Positions 34,857 to 48,500 of a DNA stretch of 64,000 nucleotides are shown here, piece after piece. A program made the position numbers and the translations under genes. Below the pieces are notes generated by a model. It saw only the letters and a program-made list of their open reading frames with translations, had not been told where the DNA came from and searched no databases. Each line of letters opens with the position of its first letter. Position 1 is the stretch's first letter. The DNA comes from Desmodesmus armatus (lineage: Eukaryota > Chlorophyta > Chlorophyceae > Sphaeropleales > Scenedesmaceae): NCBI GenBank assembly GCA_007449985.2, contig VIIQ02000117.1, positions 72,001 through 136,000 on the forward strand. The letters are read 5' to 3'.

Positions 34857-37800
34857 ATGGGCCATACGATGCATGCGGTGGGGGCCCCACCCCATACAGA
34901 GGCTATAGACTCAGATGATGACCTGGTTGAGCCAGTCACTCAGGCAGCAGCGGAGCAGGACGATGGCCATTCCGAGCACTGGGAGTTCAGACGGGCAGTG
35001 GGGCCGGGAAGGAGCAGCTGTGGGCACTTCAGACCCACCCGGCACGCGTCCCTGGATGCGGGTCACCTGCAGCAGCGGGTGTATGCAGCAGCCCACGTCC
35101 TGGACAGGCATGCAGGCGGTGCACAGGCAGCAGCAGGGGCCTTCAGTGGCTCTGGCAAGGGTGCTAACAGGGGCAGTGACACAAGTCCTAATGAAGGCAT
35201 CGAGATTGCCTGGGTAAGGTTATGACTCTGGAGCCTGTCACAGCCTGCCGAGGGCACGAAGTGCCTCAACAGAGTAGCAACTGCTACGTTGCTACACCTG
35301 ACAGGCTGTGGGTGCTGTTGCCGCTGCCTAGCAATTCAAAGCATGTCACCATAGATGTTGCGTTTGTGTGTTATCTCGTGCAGGTGTGGCCACCTTGCGT
35401 GGCCAGCGACACAGGGCCTGTTGAGTTTGCCGTGAACGTGGCACCCAGGGAGTGGCTGAGCGGTGAGTTTGCTGCTCCCTCAGCTCAGGGTTTGTGTTTA
35501 GTATGCTGCTGGATTGGCGTTTGAGAACACTGTGGCTGTGTTGTGAGAGTCCCTCAGCCCAAGCACTTGGCATATGCCTTCAAGACTGGCCTCGTCGCAT
35601 AACCAACTGAGTCTGATGTAGTACCTTACCTGCAATACAGTCGTGTCTGTGTCTGTGCCACAACATCATCAACCCCTCAACTGCTTGTTGATGTTGCTGT
35701 TCCTGCTGCCTGGGGGATGTGTGGGTGGTGCGACAGGCAAGCACTCGCACCGCAGGGTGCCGTGCTGGCCTGTCACAGGCCTTACATTGCACATCACCTA
35801 TGGAGAGCAGCTGCTGTCAGTTGTGGAGCTGGACATATGTGGGACAACCAAAGTCAGGTAAGTCATTCTGCATGCCGCAGCAGACAGCACTTGAGGCGTA
35901 CACACAGTCCCCCGCAGCTGCGGATGCAGCACAGGTGGCACCTGGGAGCTGACAACATGACGATGCAGCAGTTGATTTTCATGACTTTGGTAGACATAAT
36001 CATCGCAGAGAACACGATTGTCGTACAAGCCAGCACATCAAGTGGCAGGCTTGCTGTGACACCTGTGGGCAAGGGTGCTGCACAGCGCTGATGCCGTCTG
36101 CTGTTGGACCTTCACACTGGTTGCTGTCTGTTGTGCTGTTGTGGCAGGTTGCAACTGCCGCCGGCGCTAACCTCCCCCAACCTCAACTTCATCACAGTCA
36201 TGCTAGTAGACCATGGCAAGGTGGGGCCAGCCACACAGCTGCTCACAATGCCATCGTCAGCAGCAGACGAGTTCTCCGGTCTCTTCCGGATACTCGTCGA
36301 GCACGAGATGCTCCCCCAGCACACAGCAGCGCACCCCGAGTTTGTCACCATGCTGTTTGGAAGCAGCGGCTGCAGCAGCGGCAGCACCGTGCGCAGCTAC
36401 AGTACCCTCTTCAACAGCATCAACAGCGGGAGCCACAGCATGCCCAAAGCAGCAACTGCTGGCGCCAAAGGGCGCATCTCGCCACCTCCGCGCGCAAGTC
36501 AGGGTGCCTCAGCACCAGGTGCAGCAGGGCTGCCCGGCATCAGCAACAGCTTCCTGCAGCAGCAGCTGCTCTTGCAACAGGGGCATGGGCAGCCGCTGCG
36601 CCACCAGCGCGGTAAGCAGAAGCCACGCAGGGACAGCGCAGGATATGTCCAGGTGGCAGGCAGCCCTGCAGTTGTTAGGCAGTGGTCATCGGCAGGGCCA
36701 GCAGCAGGACCACCAGGCCGAGCTTATGCAGCAGCAGCAGCGCGCGCGCGCAGCCCGCCGCCATGCGCCAGCAGAGGCAGTGGCTCGTGGGACACGGCAG
36801 CAGTGGTTGCAGCAGCGCGCGCGCGACGCCCACGGCGGGCCAGCGATGGCGAGCTGGCGGCTATGTCGCTTGTGGAGGCAGAAGTACTGTCATCAAACCA
36901 TGACGACAGCAGCCAGACGCTCACCACCATAGATGGCAGCTTAGGCACCGCAAATGAAAGCCAGGTGTTGCGCATGCTGGCATCTGGCCCCAGCGGTCTG
37001 ACTGACACGCTGGCTGGTGCAGCAGCAGATGGGGACAGCACGCAGCTGCCTCAGCGGCAGGAACAGCTGCAACTGCAGCAGCTTCAGGAGCAGGGGGTGT
37101 TGTGCATGGGGCAGGAGTCAGCATGCAACAGCGAGGACCTGCCTAGGCTTGCCATCTGGGCGTCGTCGGGAGCAGCAGATGCACCCGATCAACCTGCAGC
37201 TGCGCTGATGATGCTGGGCGAGTCGTGCGATGTGGACGGCGTGCACTCTGACCAAGCAGTAGCAGCCTCATCCTCGGCGCATGGCAAGGCAGACGTGCAT
37301 ACACAGCTGCACCAGCAGCAGCGGCATCACCAGCAGCTCGGACAGGGGCTGCTAGAGCCAGAGAGTCGCAAGTCTCTGTCGCTCGACCGGTGCGCTGTTC
37401 ACGTGCACAACGAGGTCGAGCGGGCGCTGCGCACACGCACGCGCATGAGTCTTGACGAAGGCGCGCGCACGCGGCTCAGCATAGACGAGGTCGCGCGTGC
37501 TGGCAGCGGCGGCGCTCTGCAGATGGCGCAAGCAGCCGACGCGACTCTCGGTGCGCCTGTTGCTGCAGCTGCTGCCTCAACTGCTGCGGCAGTGACTGCG
37601 TGCAGCAGCTTGTTTGCTTCTACCGACCCTGCCATGGCTGCTGCAGCAGCGGCTGCCGCAGCCTCGATGCGCCAGCAGGTGCCGGGTCGCGCTGGTCTTG
37701 TAACGCCTGCACCTCCCTTCGGCACATCTAGCGCCACCCCTGCAGCCGCAGCAGCTGGCAGCAGCTCGTCCGCGCAGGCAGGTGCTGCTGTTGCTGTGCC

Positions 37801-40800
37801 AGTTGGTGCGGCAACAAGCTCCGGTGCTGGCCAGCAGGGCTCAGCTAATGCTGTAGGCCTAGGCTTGGCAGCAGGAGCAGCAGCAGGCCCTGCGGGCAGG
37901 ATGAGTTTCGGCAGCAGCAGGGGTTTGGAGCGGCGGACAGCTGCTGAAGCTAGCATGGCTGCTGCCTTTACCACAGCATGGACATGCCACATGCTGGAGC
38001 TGGCTTCAGACCTGCAGGTGCGCCCAACCTGCTTTTGTTGCAGGCTAGCAGCTAGCGCTGCTCTATGCTCTAACACAGCTATGGGGCCTTGCACGAGGTG
38101 CCAGCAAAGCGCATGGATGATGACGCCCAGCTCATTTTGTGTGTATGGAGCCGCTGTCTGTTGTCACTGCAGCCGCAGACGTGTTCTTGACCTTGCACCG
38201 TTCTTGCATGCTTTTGCCCGTCCCATCTGTGCCTGCCTACGTCCATTCCGCTGCAGTACCTGGTGGTGTGTGTGCCAAACGCCTTTGCCAGCAACCTGGA
38301 GACATGGTTTGGCCGCATTATCGGCTCTCGTGGGGGCAGCAGCAGCAGCGGCGGCGGCGGCGGCTTTTGGCCCGTGGGAGGAGCTGGGCTGGCAGGAGGA
38401 GCAGGCGGCAGTGGTGGCATGGGCGGCGACAGGCGGTCAGAGAGCAGCTGGGACAGCTCCATGTACATGAGGAGGCTTGGCCAGGTGCTGGACACCCTGC
38501 AGGTGAGTGGGACGAGGGGGAAAAACAGAGTCAGTGTTCAAGACGTAAGGAAAGGGGGAACGAGGTCAGGTGCACGGAGCAGCTGTGATAGCAAGCGGAG
38601 AGGGCAACAGTTGAACGTTTGTGATGACCTCTGAATCACAGGCTATGATGGCAGCAATACTGTTGGGTTGCGTGTTGCTGTGGACCAGCAGCGCACCTGA
38701 CAGTAGCTGCTTCTGGCATCTGCAGCACTCCATAGGACATCATGGCGTTCTTCCCCTGGTACTTTTATATGGCTTTGCTGGCGCACTCAGAACCCACAGG
38801 GGCAAGCACCCCCCCCCCCCCCCCACACACACACACCTCAGACACACTCCGACTCAAGTTCAGTGTTCTACACACCCCGTGTATGTGTAGAACACATGAC
38901 ATTCACATGACATGTATCTGTTGGGCGCTAGTTATGTCACTCACACTCATCCCTTGGTGTCTGCACTACTGCTACTGCTGCTGCAGGAGCACAAGATGTG
39001 GACGACGATGTCGCTCCTCCTGCAGCACTGCTCCTGTGGCGGCCTGGACCTCTACCCCGCAGGCTGCTTGCACCAGCACCTGCAGCAGCAGCACGCCCAG
39101 CAGCACCAGCAGCAGCTGGCGCAGCAACAGCAGCAGCAGCCACAGGAACGGCAGCAGCTGGAGGCGGTCAGCCAGCTGACAGGGCCGCTGGATCCCACCT
39201 CACTCACACCAGACTACCTAGAGTACCTGCAGTCACTGGGTGTAGGGTCTGCCAGTAACTGGGTGCGCCCGGTTCCTGCTATGACCAACACGCAGTTGCC
39301 GCGCATCCGGCCGGGGCGTTCGCTGCCACCGCAAGTGCTAGCGCTGGCAGCAACCAGGCTGGGGGCGTCGCTGGTGCCGGCGCCGGGAGCAGCAGCAGCA
39401 GCGGCAGTGGGGCTTCGACCTCTGTCCTGCGCGCTGCTTACATGCAAGCAGCAGGGCCGTCCAGGCGGGGTGCAGCCTCCATTGACCTGACTCCAGCAGA
39501 TCTTGCAGAAGCACGGCGAGCATCCGCAGCAGCAGTGGCGGACAGCAGATCTGGCGGCAGCAGGTTTTCTGCCAGCAGTGGCAGCAACAGCGGCAGCCGC
39601 CGGCAGCGGCGGCCACAAGGGCAGCCGCGGCAGCACCGGGGCCCAAGGCGGTCGCTGTCCTGGCCCATAGGAGTGCTGTACTCTGCGTTTTCCTGGGCGC
39701 AGACTGCGCAGTTGCGACACCGCCAGCGTTCCCTTTGGCAGCGCGCGTGGGGGTTGCACCCCCTGGCGGAGGGCAGCGAGCGCGACAGCGAGAGCAGCGC
39801 GGCGAGCAGCATGGACGCTAGCAGCTTCAGGAGCAGCAGCAGCACACAGCGCAGCAGCACTGTCACCTCACTTGACGACGGTGCACCCTGGGCGTCGAGG
39901 GTGTCGTCCGGCCTAGGGCGCTGGACAGGGGGTCCTGCTGCTGCTGTGGCAGCAGCGGCTGCCGCCGCCGCCGGGCGTGGCAGCAGGGGCAGCAACTCCC
40001 TGCAGCAGGACACAGCAGCTAGACGCAGCGGGTCGATCAGTGAGAAAGCTGCTGCTGGTGCTGGTGCGGCCAGGGGCTCTTGGTCGGCAGGGGTCGCTTC
40101 CCGCCAGGACGCTGCTGCGAGGTGTTCGACCGCGGCCGCCGCTGCTGCTGCCGTCACGGCCGAGGCTGCGGCACCCAAGTCATTTGATGCAGCTGCAGCG
40201 AGGCAGGCGGCGGATGCTGCGGCAGGACGGGACAGCACTGCGGCTGTGCAGCGCATTGCCGCGCTGCAGAACAGCTTGTTTGCGCAGGCCTCTCTTCCCC
40301 CGGACAAGGTCGAGAGCCTGAAAGCAGCGGTGGAGGCTAGGGCGGCGCAGCGCTGCCAGCAGCAGCAGCCTGAGGCCATACCGGCAGCACCTGCAGCAGC
40401 AGCAATCACAGCTGCTGAGGAGCCGCAGGCAACCAGTAGCTTGGTTGCTGCCGACGCTAGCGCTGGCAACAGCGGCTTTACAGTGCAGGAGGCTGCTGCG
40501 CAAAACCCTGGCAGTGCCCTGTCAGCACCAGAACAAGATGTGGCGGGTGCTGCCGAGTCTGGTACAGCTGTGACAGCACTGCAGGAGCCACAAGAGCAGC
40601 AGACCGGGTGTGGTGACCAACTCGATGCAGCAGGCACGACCACAGCTCCACAACCAAACCACGTGATACCTGGAGAGGCAGCAGCAGCAGCTGATGTTGC
40701 TTTGGATGCGGAATCCGCTGCCAATCCTTCAGCTGATGCTGCTGCAAGCAGTGCAGCAGCCCAGCAGGCATCTTCAGCACCCCTGCTGAAGATGCCTTCA

Positions 40801-41490
40801 TCACAAACTCTCGAGGCAGAGGACAGCATCCGCCTGATGCCCCCGACACGCCAGCAGCGAAAGGCCGCCAAGGCTGCTGCTGCCGCGGACGCAGCAGAGC
40901 AGCGGCATCTGTGGTCGCTGCTGCGCTGACGGTTGTCGGGGTGGTGGAGCAGTGCACGTCTCAGCTGCTAACGGCGTTGATGGTGCTGTACTGCCTTTGC
41001 TTCCTGCCCTCGATCATACCCGGGCTTCAGCCACCCCACTTAGTTGACGCCATGAGCAGGAGACCTGCATGGATGGAGGGCATGCTGCTGCTGTTGCTGG
41101 GGCTGCACTGGTTTGCCGTCACGAACGTCAGCATCATCCGGCCTACCTCCCAGCGGCCGCGCACTTCCATGGAGGCGCACCGGGCTGCCATTGCTGCCGT
41201 CGAAGCAGCGGCACTTGCGGCGGTGGTTGACGGGGGACAGGATGAGGGCCGGGCGGGCTGGAGGCTCGTAGGCTGCGGCGGCGGCAGGAGCATCGGCTGC
41301 AGCGTTGAGAGAACGGCAGCAGCGGCTGCTTGGTAGGGCTATGGTGTCATCTGTTGCGGCGGCAGCAGCGCTGGGGCTGTTGTGCTACAGCCTGTTTGTG
41401 TTTGTGGCGGCGTGGGCGGACCATGCACTTGGGGAGGGGGCTGCTGCTGTGTGGCTGTACAGCTGGTGGGGGAGTGGCAGGGGCGAGTGA
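34857..41490 (+). CDS. large unrecognised protein, low-complexity middle, C-terminal membrane segments
   Basis: Exons that join in frame: 34857-35213, 35384-35462, 35737-35857, 36148-38017, 38257-38502, then 38987-39262 joined to a frame starting at 39358 by a ~95-base GT-AG intron. That frame runs to a stop at 40929. Early exons look globular and strand-rich (VEFAVNVAPREWLSG, PVTGLTLHITYGEQLLSVV, LNFITVMLVDHGKVGPATQLL, EFSGLFRILVEHEML). The ~600-residue middle is Ala/Ser/Gln-rich. Later exons again look ordered (YLVVCVPNAFASNLETWFG, WDSSMYMRRLGQVLDTL, HKMWTTMSLLLQHCSCGGL). Beyond 40911, in other frames, hydrophobic stretches such as LLTALMVLYCLCFLP, GMLLLLLGLHWFAVT and LGLLCYSLFVFVAAWA look like membrane spans ending at 41490; I could not fix the junctions joining them, so the 3' end could be a separate gene. 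No family recognised. Confidence 0.55.
38809..38836. repeat. C16 homopolymer followed by CA repeat (intronic)
   Basis: Sixteen C then six or so AC dinucleotides, inside the intron before exon 38987 of the large gene. Confidence 0.9.
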
Positions 41491-42265
41491 GTGGACAGCA
41501 GTAAGTGAGTTTGTGAGTCAAGTGTGAGGCGGTGTCCAGTGAGTGGGACATGTGTGGAGGTGTTGACTGTGTGAGACAAGTGCGGGGGCTTGACGGGTTG
41601 CACATATGGGTGCGTGTGTGTGGTGTGTGTGTTGGCCTAGAGCAGACTTGTGGAGCATGCAGGCAAGGAACAGGTACAGTCCTACTGTGGCAATGGCAAA
41701 CAACCTTGTTTTGTAGAACATCAGGGCACATTCCTGCATTGCAGAGAGGTTCTGTGCTTAGACACAAGGAAACACAATCGTCGACCTGGTGGTGGTGTTG
41801 AGCCTCTGGCCTTTCACAGCGCGTACCTCCCGTGTGCGTGCGTGCGTGCGTGCCACCCTGAGAGGGGGGGGTGACTGTGTGAGGCACGTGGGGCTGAGCA
41901 GGGTGACAAAGGGGGGAGCCTAACAGGTTGGGACGCAGGAGCGGCGTGTCTCACAGGAGGGGTCCCTTGTTTGCAGTATCAGCTGGCCGCCTGGCATGAG
42001 AGCTGGAGTGTTATTGGCACTGGACTGTTGTGCCAGTGGTGTCTGTCTGTCTGTCGACAGAGGGAGTACTTGGATACATGCAAGCTCACTAAGGCTGTCC
42101 TACTAGATAGGCAAGCAACAGTGACGTAATCTGTGTGTGTCTTGTTTGTTTGATCTGCTGGACCATGGGCTGTAGCACAGGTAGTCCAGCCTTGCGTGGA
42201 TGATTGATAACATGGCACTGTGCAGCAAAGTGCAGCCGACATGGCTGCAGTGATGCATGGCTGCT

Positions 42266-42286
42266 GGGTTTAGGGTTTGGGGTTTA
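42266..42286 (+). repeat. interstitial telomere-like repeat
   Basis: GGGTTTAGGGTTTGGGGTTT: two TTTAGGG-type units and one variant TTTGGGG. Confidence 0.75.
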
Positions 42287-44242
42287 CGCACCCTCGCCGA
42301 GGCAGCGCCCAATGAATGTCAGCGGCGTCTGTTTGACGCAAGAATGGTGGATGAGGTGGCTGCACAGCGCCCTGATAAAACCCCATGGTGTGCCTAATGA
42401 ACTCCATGGTTTGGTGTAAACGCCGCAGTGTTGGCAGCCCTGAGGCTGTTCTTGGTGTTGTTTCCTGGGTGTTTGGAGTTACAGCATGTACCACCTAGGA
42501 ATAGCAACGCTGTTGGTTGTCGATCGCCCACGTTTGAGGTATGCACTTGCCCCATGTGTTTGCATCTCCGTTGTGTTGGATGGTCACTCCTGTGTGTTCA
42601 AGGTGCGCGTGCATTTGCTCATCCATCAAGCACGTGCGCTGAAGCTATGGTGTCTGTGCATTGTGTGTTCTTGTTATGTTTGTTAGTCGGTCATCATGCG
42701 CCTGCGGGCGCACAAGCACCTGCCAGCCAGTGCTTCAAATGCCCTATGCCGCCTGGTGCTTGTGTTTCTTGCGCCTGTGGTGCTGCAGCGTAAGCTGCAA
42801 TGTAAGGATCTGATTGGTGTGTTTAGCTACAGGCTTGCCCAAGTTCCAGGTTGGAACAGTTTCCAGCTGGCGTGTTGGGTGATGTGTTGCCAGGCTTGAC
42901 AGTGGGGTAGTCGGGTGGCTGGCCACAACCATGTGCGCAGCACGTGCATACGAAGTTGCCTGGGGACCACTGGTGCACACCTGCAACCAGCGTGGTGTCT
43001 GCTGCCCTGTGTGCCTAGCCCCTGATCTGCAGCTGACGGGGTGGCATTGCAGTAAGGTCTGATGAGTCTGCTTGCATAACAAGGGACATACATGCTGCAG
43101 CACAGTGTGTTGTGAACATACAGGCACTTTGATGTGCATTGACGGTGACCTGCCGCCCTGCTGGACTTATAAAGCAGCTTGAACGAAGGTTTGGTGACAC
43201 TTGTCTCTTCCTTTGTGAGCTGATTGCTGACGTCACCATAGGAACTGCTGTGTATTCAAACCTCAAAGACTGCAGAGCAGCTGCACAGGCGGCGGCAGTT
43301 GGCATGTCCCTTATTGTTGTTGAGCGTTACAGTTGGCGGTTGAGGAGTGACGATCCTGTTGGCAGGTGGGTGATGCCGCTTGAGGCACAGCACAAAGGCC
43401 ATGTCGGGTGTTGGTACAGTTTGTTGGAAAAGTCACTGCAAAGTGTCTGTTTGTTGTTCGGTTGTCTGCTGGTTTGTTTGGTGTCTTGTTTGTGTCGGGG
43501 CGCACTGCCTGATAGCGTCCTGGGCTGTGGTCCCCCTGCACAGTAGCTGTCATAGCACTCAGCAGGCTGCAAAGCAGTGTGCTGTGGTGCGTTGTTCGTC
43601 TGCTGGCCTCACAGACTGTTGAGCACCTGGCTTCGCAAAAAGCCAAAAAGCCTGGGAGCAACGGCCACCTTGCTGCTGGCGCCAGCCGCGCTTGAGCACT
43701 GCATTGTGTGGGACACTGTCCTGCAGTGCATGGCTGCAAGCTGTAGCAGCATGCACCAGCAAATACAACTTGTACACTGACTCAGACTTCGAAAGCAATG
43801 CATGAGCCGCCTTGTGAGCGCGTGCTGATTGAACCAGCGTCATTCATGTCATGAAGGCCTGCGGCAGTGGTTGGTGAGCTTAGTGGGTCCTGCAAGCTGT
43901 GCTGCACCGTGTGCGCTTCTTGCAGTGCCTGTGCACACATGTTTTACAGCATCATGCAGGTGCGGCGTGTATTGGTGAAAGGGGAGGGGGCCCCTGTGGG
44001 CAGCGCAGAGGGAAGGTAGAGCTTCTTGGCCGCCTGCGGGCACTGTGTGTGCCAGCGTGCTGAAGCAGCAAGGTCAACTGCTGCAGGTCGGTGTGTACCC
44101 CACTGCCCAACAATACTGTGAGCAAGGTGTGCCTGCGTGGGGTGCAATGACGCACATTGTGCATTATTGGTGTCAGGGTTCAGGCTTGTTGTGGCTATCG
44201 GCAGCGACTCGACGGCAGCGACTCGAATACACACTACGTCGC

Positions 44243-44266
44243 GGTTTAGGGTTTAGGGTTTAACCC
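44243..44266 (+). repeat. interstitial telomere-like repeat
   Basis: GGTTTAGGGTTTAGGGTTTA followed by ACCC: about three TTTAGGG units, the plant and common chlorophyte telomere type. Confidence 0.85.
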
Positions 44267-45594
44267 TATGTCGTGGTTTGGGTGCATGCTCCATACAACA
44301 GCTGAGCAGATGGTGCTGCTTAGAGCACATCAATCTCGCTGTGTGTGGTGTGCCATGCCCCAGATGGTGAGTTGCTGTCTGAGCCACAGTAATGTGCACT
44401 AGTGCGTGCGTACTCAAAAGTGCTACAAGTGAACCATGGGCTGTGGCCAAACACACAAGTCTGGCTATGACAGGTTGTACGGTACAACCGCCCGATTGTA
44501 CTGGCACTTTAAGAGACATAATGCAGCTTACAAGTAGTGCACGCTTATGCCACGTGTGGTCTTTGAGGGTGGAGTTTGTGTGGTTGATGGGGCTTTTTCA
44601 GGCACAGTGCAATAGCGCTGTGGAGTGCCTTGCAGTTGCTGTGCTGTGCGGTGGCGCGCACAGGAAAAGGGCACACCCTCTGATATGGTGGGGTCGGTTG
44701 GGTGAGCTTACTGTCTTACACCCGACACAGTTGTTTATGTCCCTTGCGCTGCACTCCAAGTGCGGATTGATGATTAATTTGGTAGCGGCAATGCTGCAGG
44801 CAGTGTGGTGAACCTGTCACGACATCTGGCATGTGCAACACGTGGTCTTGGGGAGGTGGTGTATGCTGTGTGGTGCACCGTGCGGGCCTGGCAGTGTGCT
44901 AGGCTGTGAAGTGTTGCGGAGCTGTTGCGCTGTGCTGTGCTGTCACTCTCATAAAAGCACACCCTATGACGGGGCGGGGTTGAGATGTCTGAAGACCGGA
45001 CACAGCGCGGCAGAACAACATCGCGTGGAGTGCATCATATCCCACATGCATGGCAGCCCTCCTTGTGGATGGCTGTTGGTCCCAAATTGGTCCTGGCCGT
45101 CAGTCCTCTATCAGCACACTGTGCGTTTGTGATGAAACACTCTGTCCAGAGGTTGAGAGTGGTCAGGTGGTGGCGTTGATGTGAACATTTCCAGCTGACC
45201 TGTTCATCAGGGTCTGTGAGGTCCGGCCATGTTGTTGACCAGGCCCACTGCTCGGCGAGCACAGCCTGTAAGGGCGACAGCAGCAACAACACATGCCCTG
45301 ACATGGTGAATGGTATATCAAAAATACAGTTCCCTTCCTCAAGTCCCTCTCTTAGACACGATTAGAGGATAGTCAAATCGACCAGTGACCTTCAGATCAG
45401 GGGACCAAAAGTGAGTGCAAGCTTTGCCGCGCTAGACCACTCCGCGCACTTTCAACATGCTGTTCGCGTCTTGTTTTGTGCGTCTTCTTGACTTCACAGT
45501 GCGATCAACTTGATCCTGGCAGCGGGTGCTCAGTTCAGTCTCACCTTTGCACCGCATGCTCCGTCTCGAGCCTCTGTGACTACACATATCGCTT

Positions 45595-48500
45595 ATGACT
45601 GTATCATGCCGCCTGTGGTCGAGACCGGCGCAGCTGGAGTGCTGGTTGCTGCTCTGCCTGCAGCTGCTGTTGGTTGTCACTGCCCAACAGCAGCAGTATA
45701 CCTCATGCAGCCTAGAGATCGAGGGCTTCTACACCAAATCTGGGCTCCGAAGCATCAAGCTGGCGTGCACTGGAGGCACCATACTGGCAGGTGCTGCCCC
45801 AAAATTTCGTCAGCTCGTTCCTTCTGCCCCAGGCGTGGTTTGGGCAAAGGATGCCCACTGCAGCAATGAGGCTTTCAACTGCCTCTTCCGAATCTGCATG
45901 CCCAGCAAAGTCCACTTCACAATGGTTCGCATTGTGGGGCTGCAGACGAATGAGTATGTGGCCTCAATGTGCCTGGCAGCCAACACAGATGTCATCATCT
46001 CAAATGCTACCTTCAAAGACAACACCGCAGGGTTCCTGGGTTCGACAAAGGGCAAGGTGCGTACCAGGGCAGCTTGCTGCTAAACGGCGGCTTGCCATCC
46101 TTGGGTAGCTGTGCTGAAGGCCTAGCAGGTCGCCACCACGCACCATGCATCTGCAAGCGCAGCCTCAGCAGCTCGAGGGGTTGCAACCATTGCAACAGCC
46201 TGAGGGGTTGCCCCAGTAGGGGCAGCAGAGGGAAGGGGTAGGGTGACAGTGGATTCTTGGCAGTTTGAATGACGGCTGTGGTCTAGGGAACAGCAGCAGA
46301 AGCACTGGGGGGGGGGTGTGCATGGACTGTCAGTGCAGGCATTTCCACCGGCAGAGTCTCAGTCAGACTAGCCGCAGGCGTCACTGCTCAGCCTGCTGAA
46401 CAGTCCATGGCATGGGCATGTGCAGTGACTCAGATAAGAGCGTATGGCGTCAAGAGCAGGAGTGCCACACGAGCATTGGCAAGCATGACTGATGCTGACC
46501 ACTCAATGCTGTGCTGTAACTGCCACGTGTTGTGACAGGTACAGCTGTTGGACAGCCTCATGGCGAACAATGTCGGCACCAACGACTGGCATGTTGCCGG
46601 CATTGGAGTGTTGCGCAACGCAGACGTCCTTATCCAAGGATGCAGCTTCATCAACAACACTGCTGCTGCTAGAGGCAGCTCAATACGTGTAGGCGGTGTG
46701 GGTGCTGAGGGCTCCAAAGTCAGGGTTGTCAACTGCACGTTTCAAGACAACTTCTCAGCCTGCAGCAGCTGTTCTGGAGGGGCGGTTGCCAGTCTGGACG
46801 ACGCTACATGTAAGGCTGTGATGCGGTGACAGTTGGCAGCATAAATAGTAGCGTGCCAGTCTGAGGAACGGCGTGAAGAGCTGCATACATGTGTTTGTGT
46901 GCATATGCAGATGCGCAGTCAGCAGCAGCATGATTCAGTACAGCAAGCGTGCTACATGCCTTAGTAACCCTTGCGGCTGTGGCCCAAAGCAACAGGTCGT
47001 CACAACGCTACCTAGTGGCCAAGGTGCCTGTGCCAGTGGGCTGAGACCCACGCTGCATGCAGCAGATGTGTGACCAGGGCTACGTTATTACTGTGCAGCA
47101 GTGGTTCAGCAGGGCGTGTGGCTGTATCAGTGGGTCAGCCAGTTGCAAGGCTGATAGCCTGTGCACTCATTTGTATCTGTAGACCTAGATGTGGCCTCCT
47201 GCAAGGTTTTATGCTCACCATTATGTACACAGTGTGGGCTGACAATTCTGTGTGCTGTTCTTGTTGCAGTGACGATATCAGACAGCACTTTCATCGACAA
47301 CACTGGCGATGCCGGAGGGGGCGCCCTTGCTGCCTTGGGCAACTCCCGTGTCACAGTGCAGCAGTGCCGCTTTGTGAACAACAGCATGGCAGGCTTTGGC
47401 GGCAAGCAGCGGGATCGAGGAGCCAGATACAGCCGGCCGCTGTTTCAAGAAGGAGGAGCAGTCCTTGTTTCAGACACCGCAACAGGTATGCGCGCATAAG
47501 CCTGTAGCAGCATTGCAGCTCATGAGCTTGATCAGGGTAACTCACGACAGCACAGCAGCATCCCCAACAGCGCAGTCAGCTTACTTGCAGTTTCGCCTGA
47601 AAAATCCGTGTGACGGTGTGGAACTTGGTGCTTGCTGCTTGCTGCAACTGCCATGCAGTGCTTTTGCAGGACTCCATCCTGACAAGCAACTATGTCCTGT
47701 CGCGCGGTGGGGCTGTTGCCGTCAAGGCAAATGCGACAGCCACTCTGCGAGGTTGCACTCTCACCGGCAACACTGTGAAAGATGTTGACGGCAAAGGTGG
47801 TGCCGTTTATACAGAAGGCCGCACCAGCCTGTCCAACACTTGGCTCACCAACAACACTGCCTACATCGGCGGCGGCATCGTCCTTGCGCCCGGGTCACAG
47901 CTGGTGCTGGGTCGAAACGTGTCGGTGGCGAACAACACAGCAAGAAAAAACGGAGGAGGTGTCGCCATCGAGAGTCAGACAGCCAAGGCCGACTTCTCGG
48001 CGTTGCAGGACATCACCCACCGGAATAGGGCTCCTGTGGACGAAGAAATCAGTGTCCCTATTTCGCGCTTGCAGGTTGAGAACAACATCACTGTGTTCAA
48101 TCTGACCAGCAGGCTGAGCGCATCCGAGGGCTTGATCGTCGTCGGCGTCGACGTCATCGGGTGGTTCGGCTTACCCTCACGGAACACCGAGATCGAAGCA
48201 GTAACAAAGCAGGGCGTCCAGCTGGCGACCAGCCGAACAGGCGCCAACGGTACGGCGATGTTCACGACCTTGAAGCTGCAGGAATACCCAGGTATCTACG
48301 ACATTTTTTTCAGGCCCAAAGGGCAGTCGGACCTCGCAGCCAAGCTAATCGTGAAAATCACTGGGTGTCCCGTCGGCAACGTCATGGCGGACACTGGCAA
48401 GGCCTGCATTCGCTGCGCACGAGGATACTACAGTTTCAACCCAGAGAATACGACATGCGATGTCTGCCCAGCTAATGCAGGTGAGTGTCTTGCGAGCAGC

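Larger units (their letters stand above)
41491..45594. other. 4.1-kb gene-poor region
   Basis: No exon chain could be supported on either strand. Open frames are short and have no recognisable protein features. Telomere-like repeats at 42266 and 44243 are listed separately. Sequence is GT/TG-rich on the plus strand. Confidence 0.45.

Noticed and set aside
38987..39490. Stop at 39490 as the end of the large plus-strand gene
   Set aside because: A frame two bases over stays open to 40929 and joins through a plausible 95-base GT-AG intron, so the stop is probably not used.
39438..40871. Long minus-strand frame (477 residues)
   Set aside because: It is the antisense shadow of an Ala/Ser/Gln-rich coding exon; CAG/GCT repeats keep several frames open.
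43139..43546. 135-residue frame with charged first half
   Set aside because: No conserved motif and no splice-consistent neighbours; the second half is a low-complexity Cys/Leu/Val stretch.
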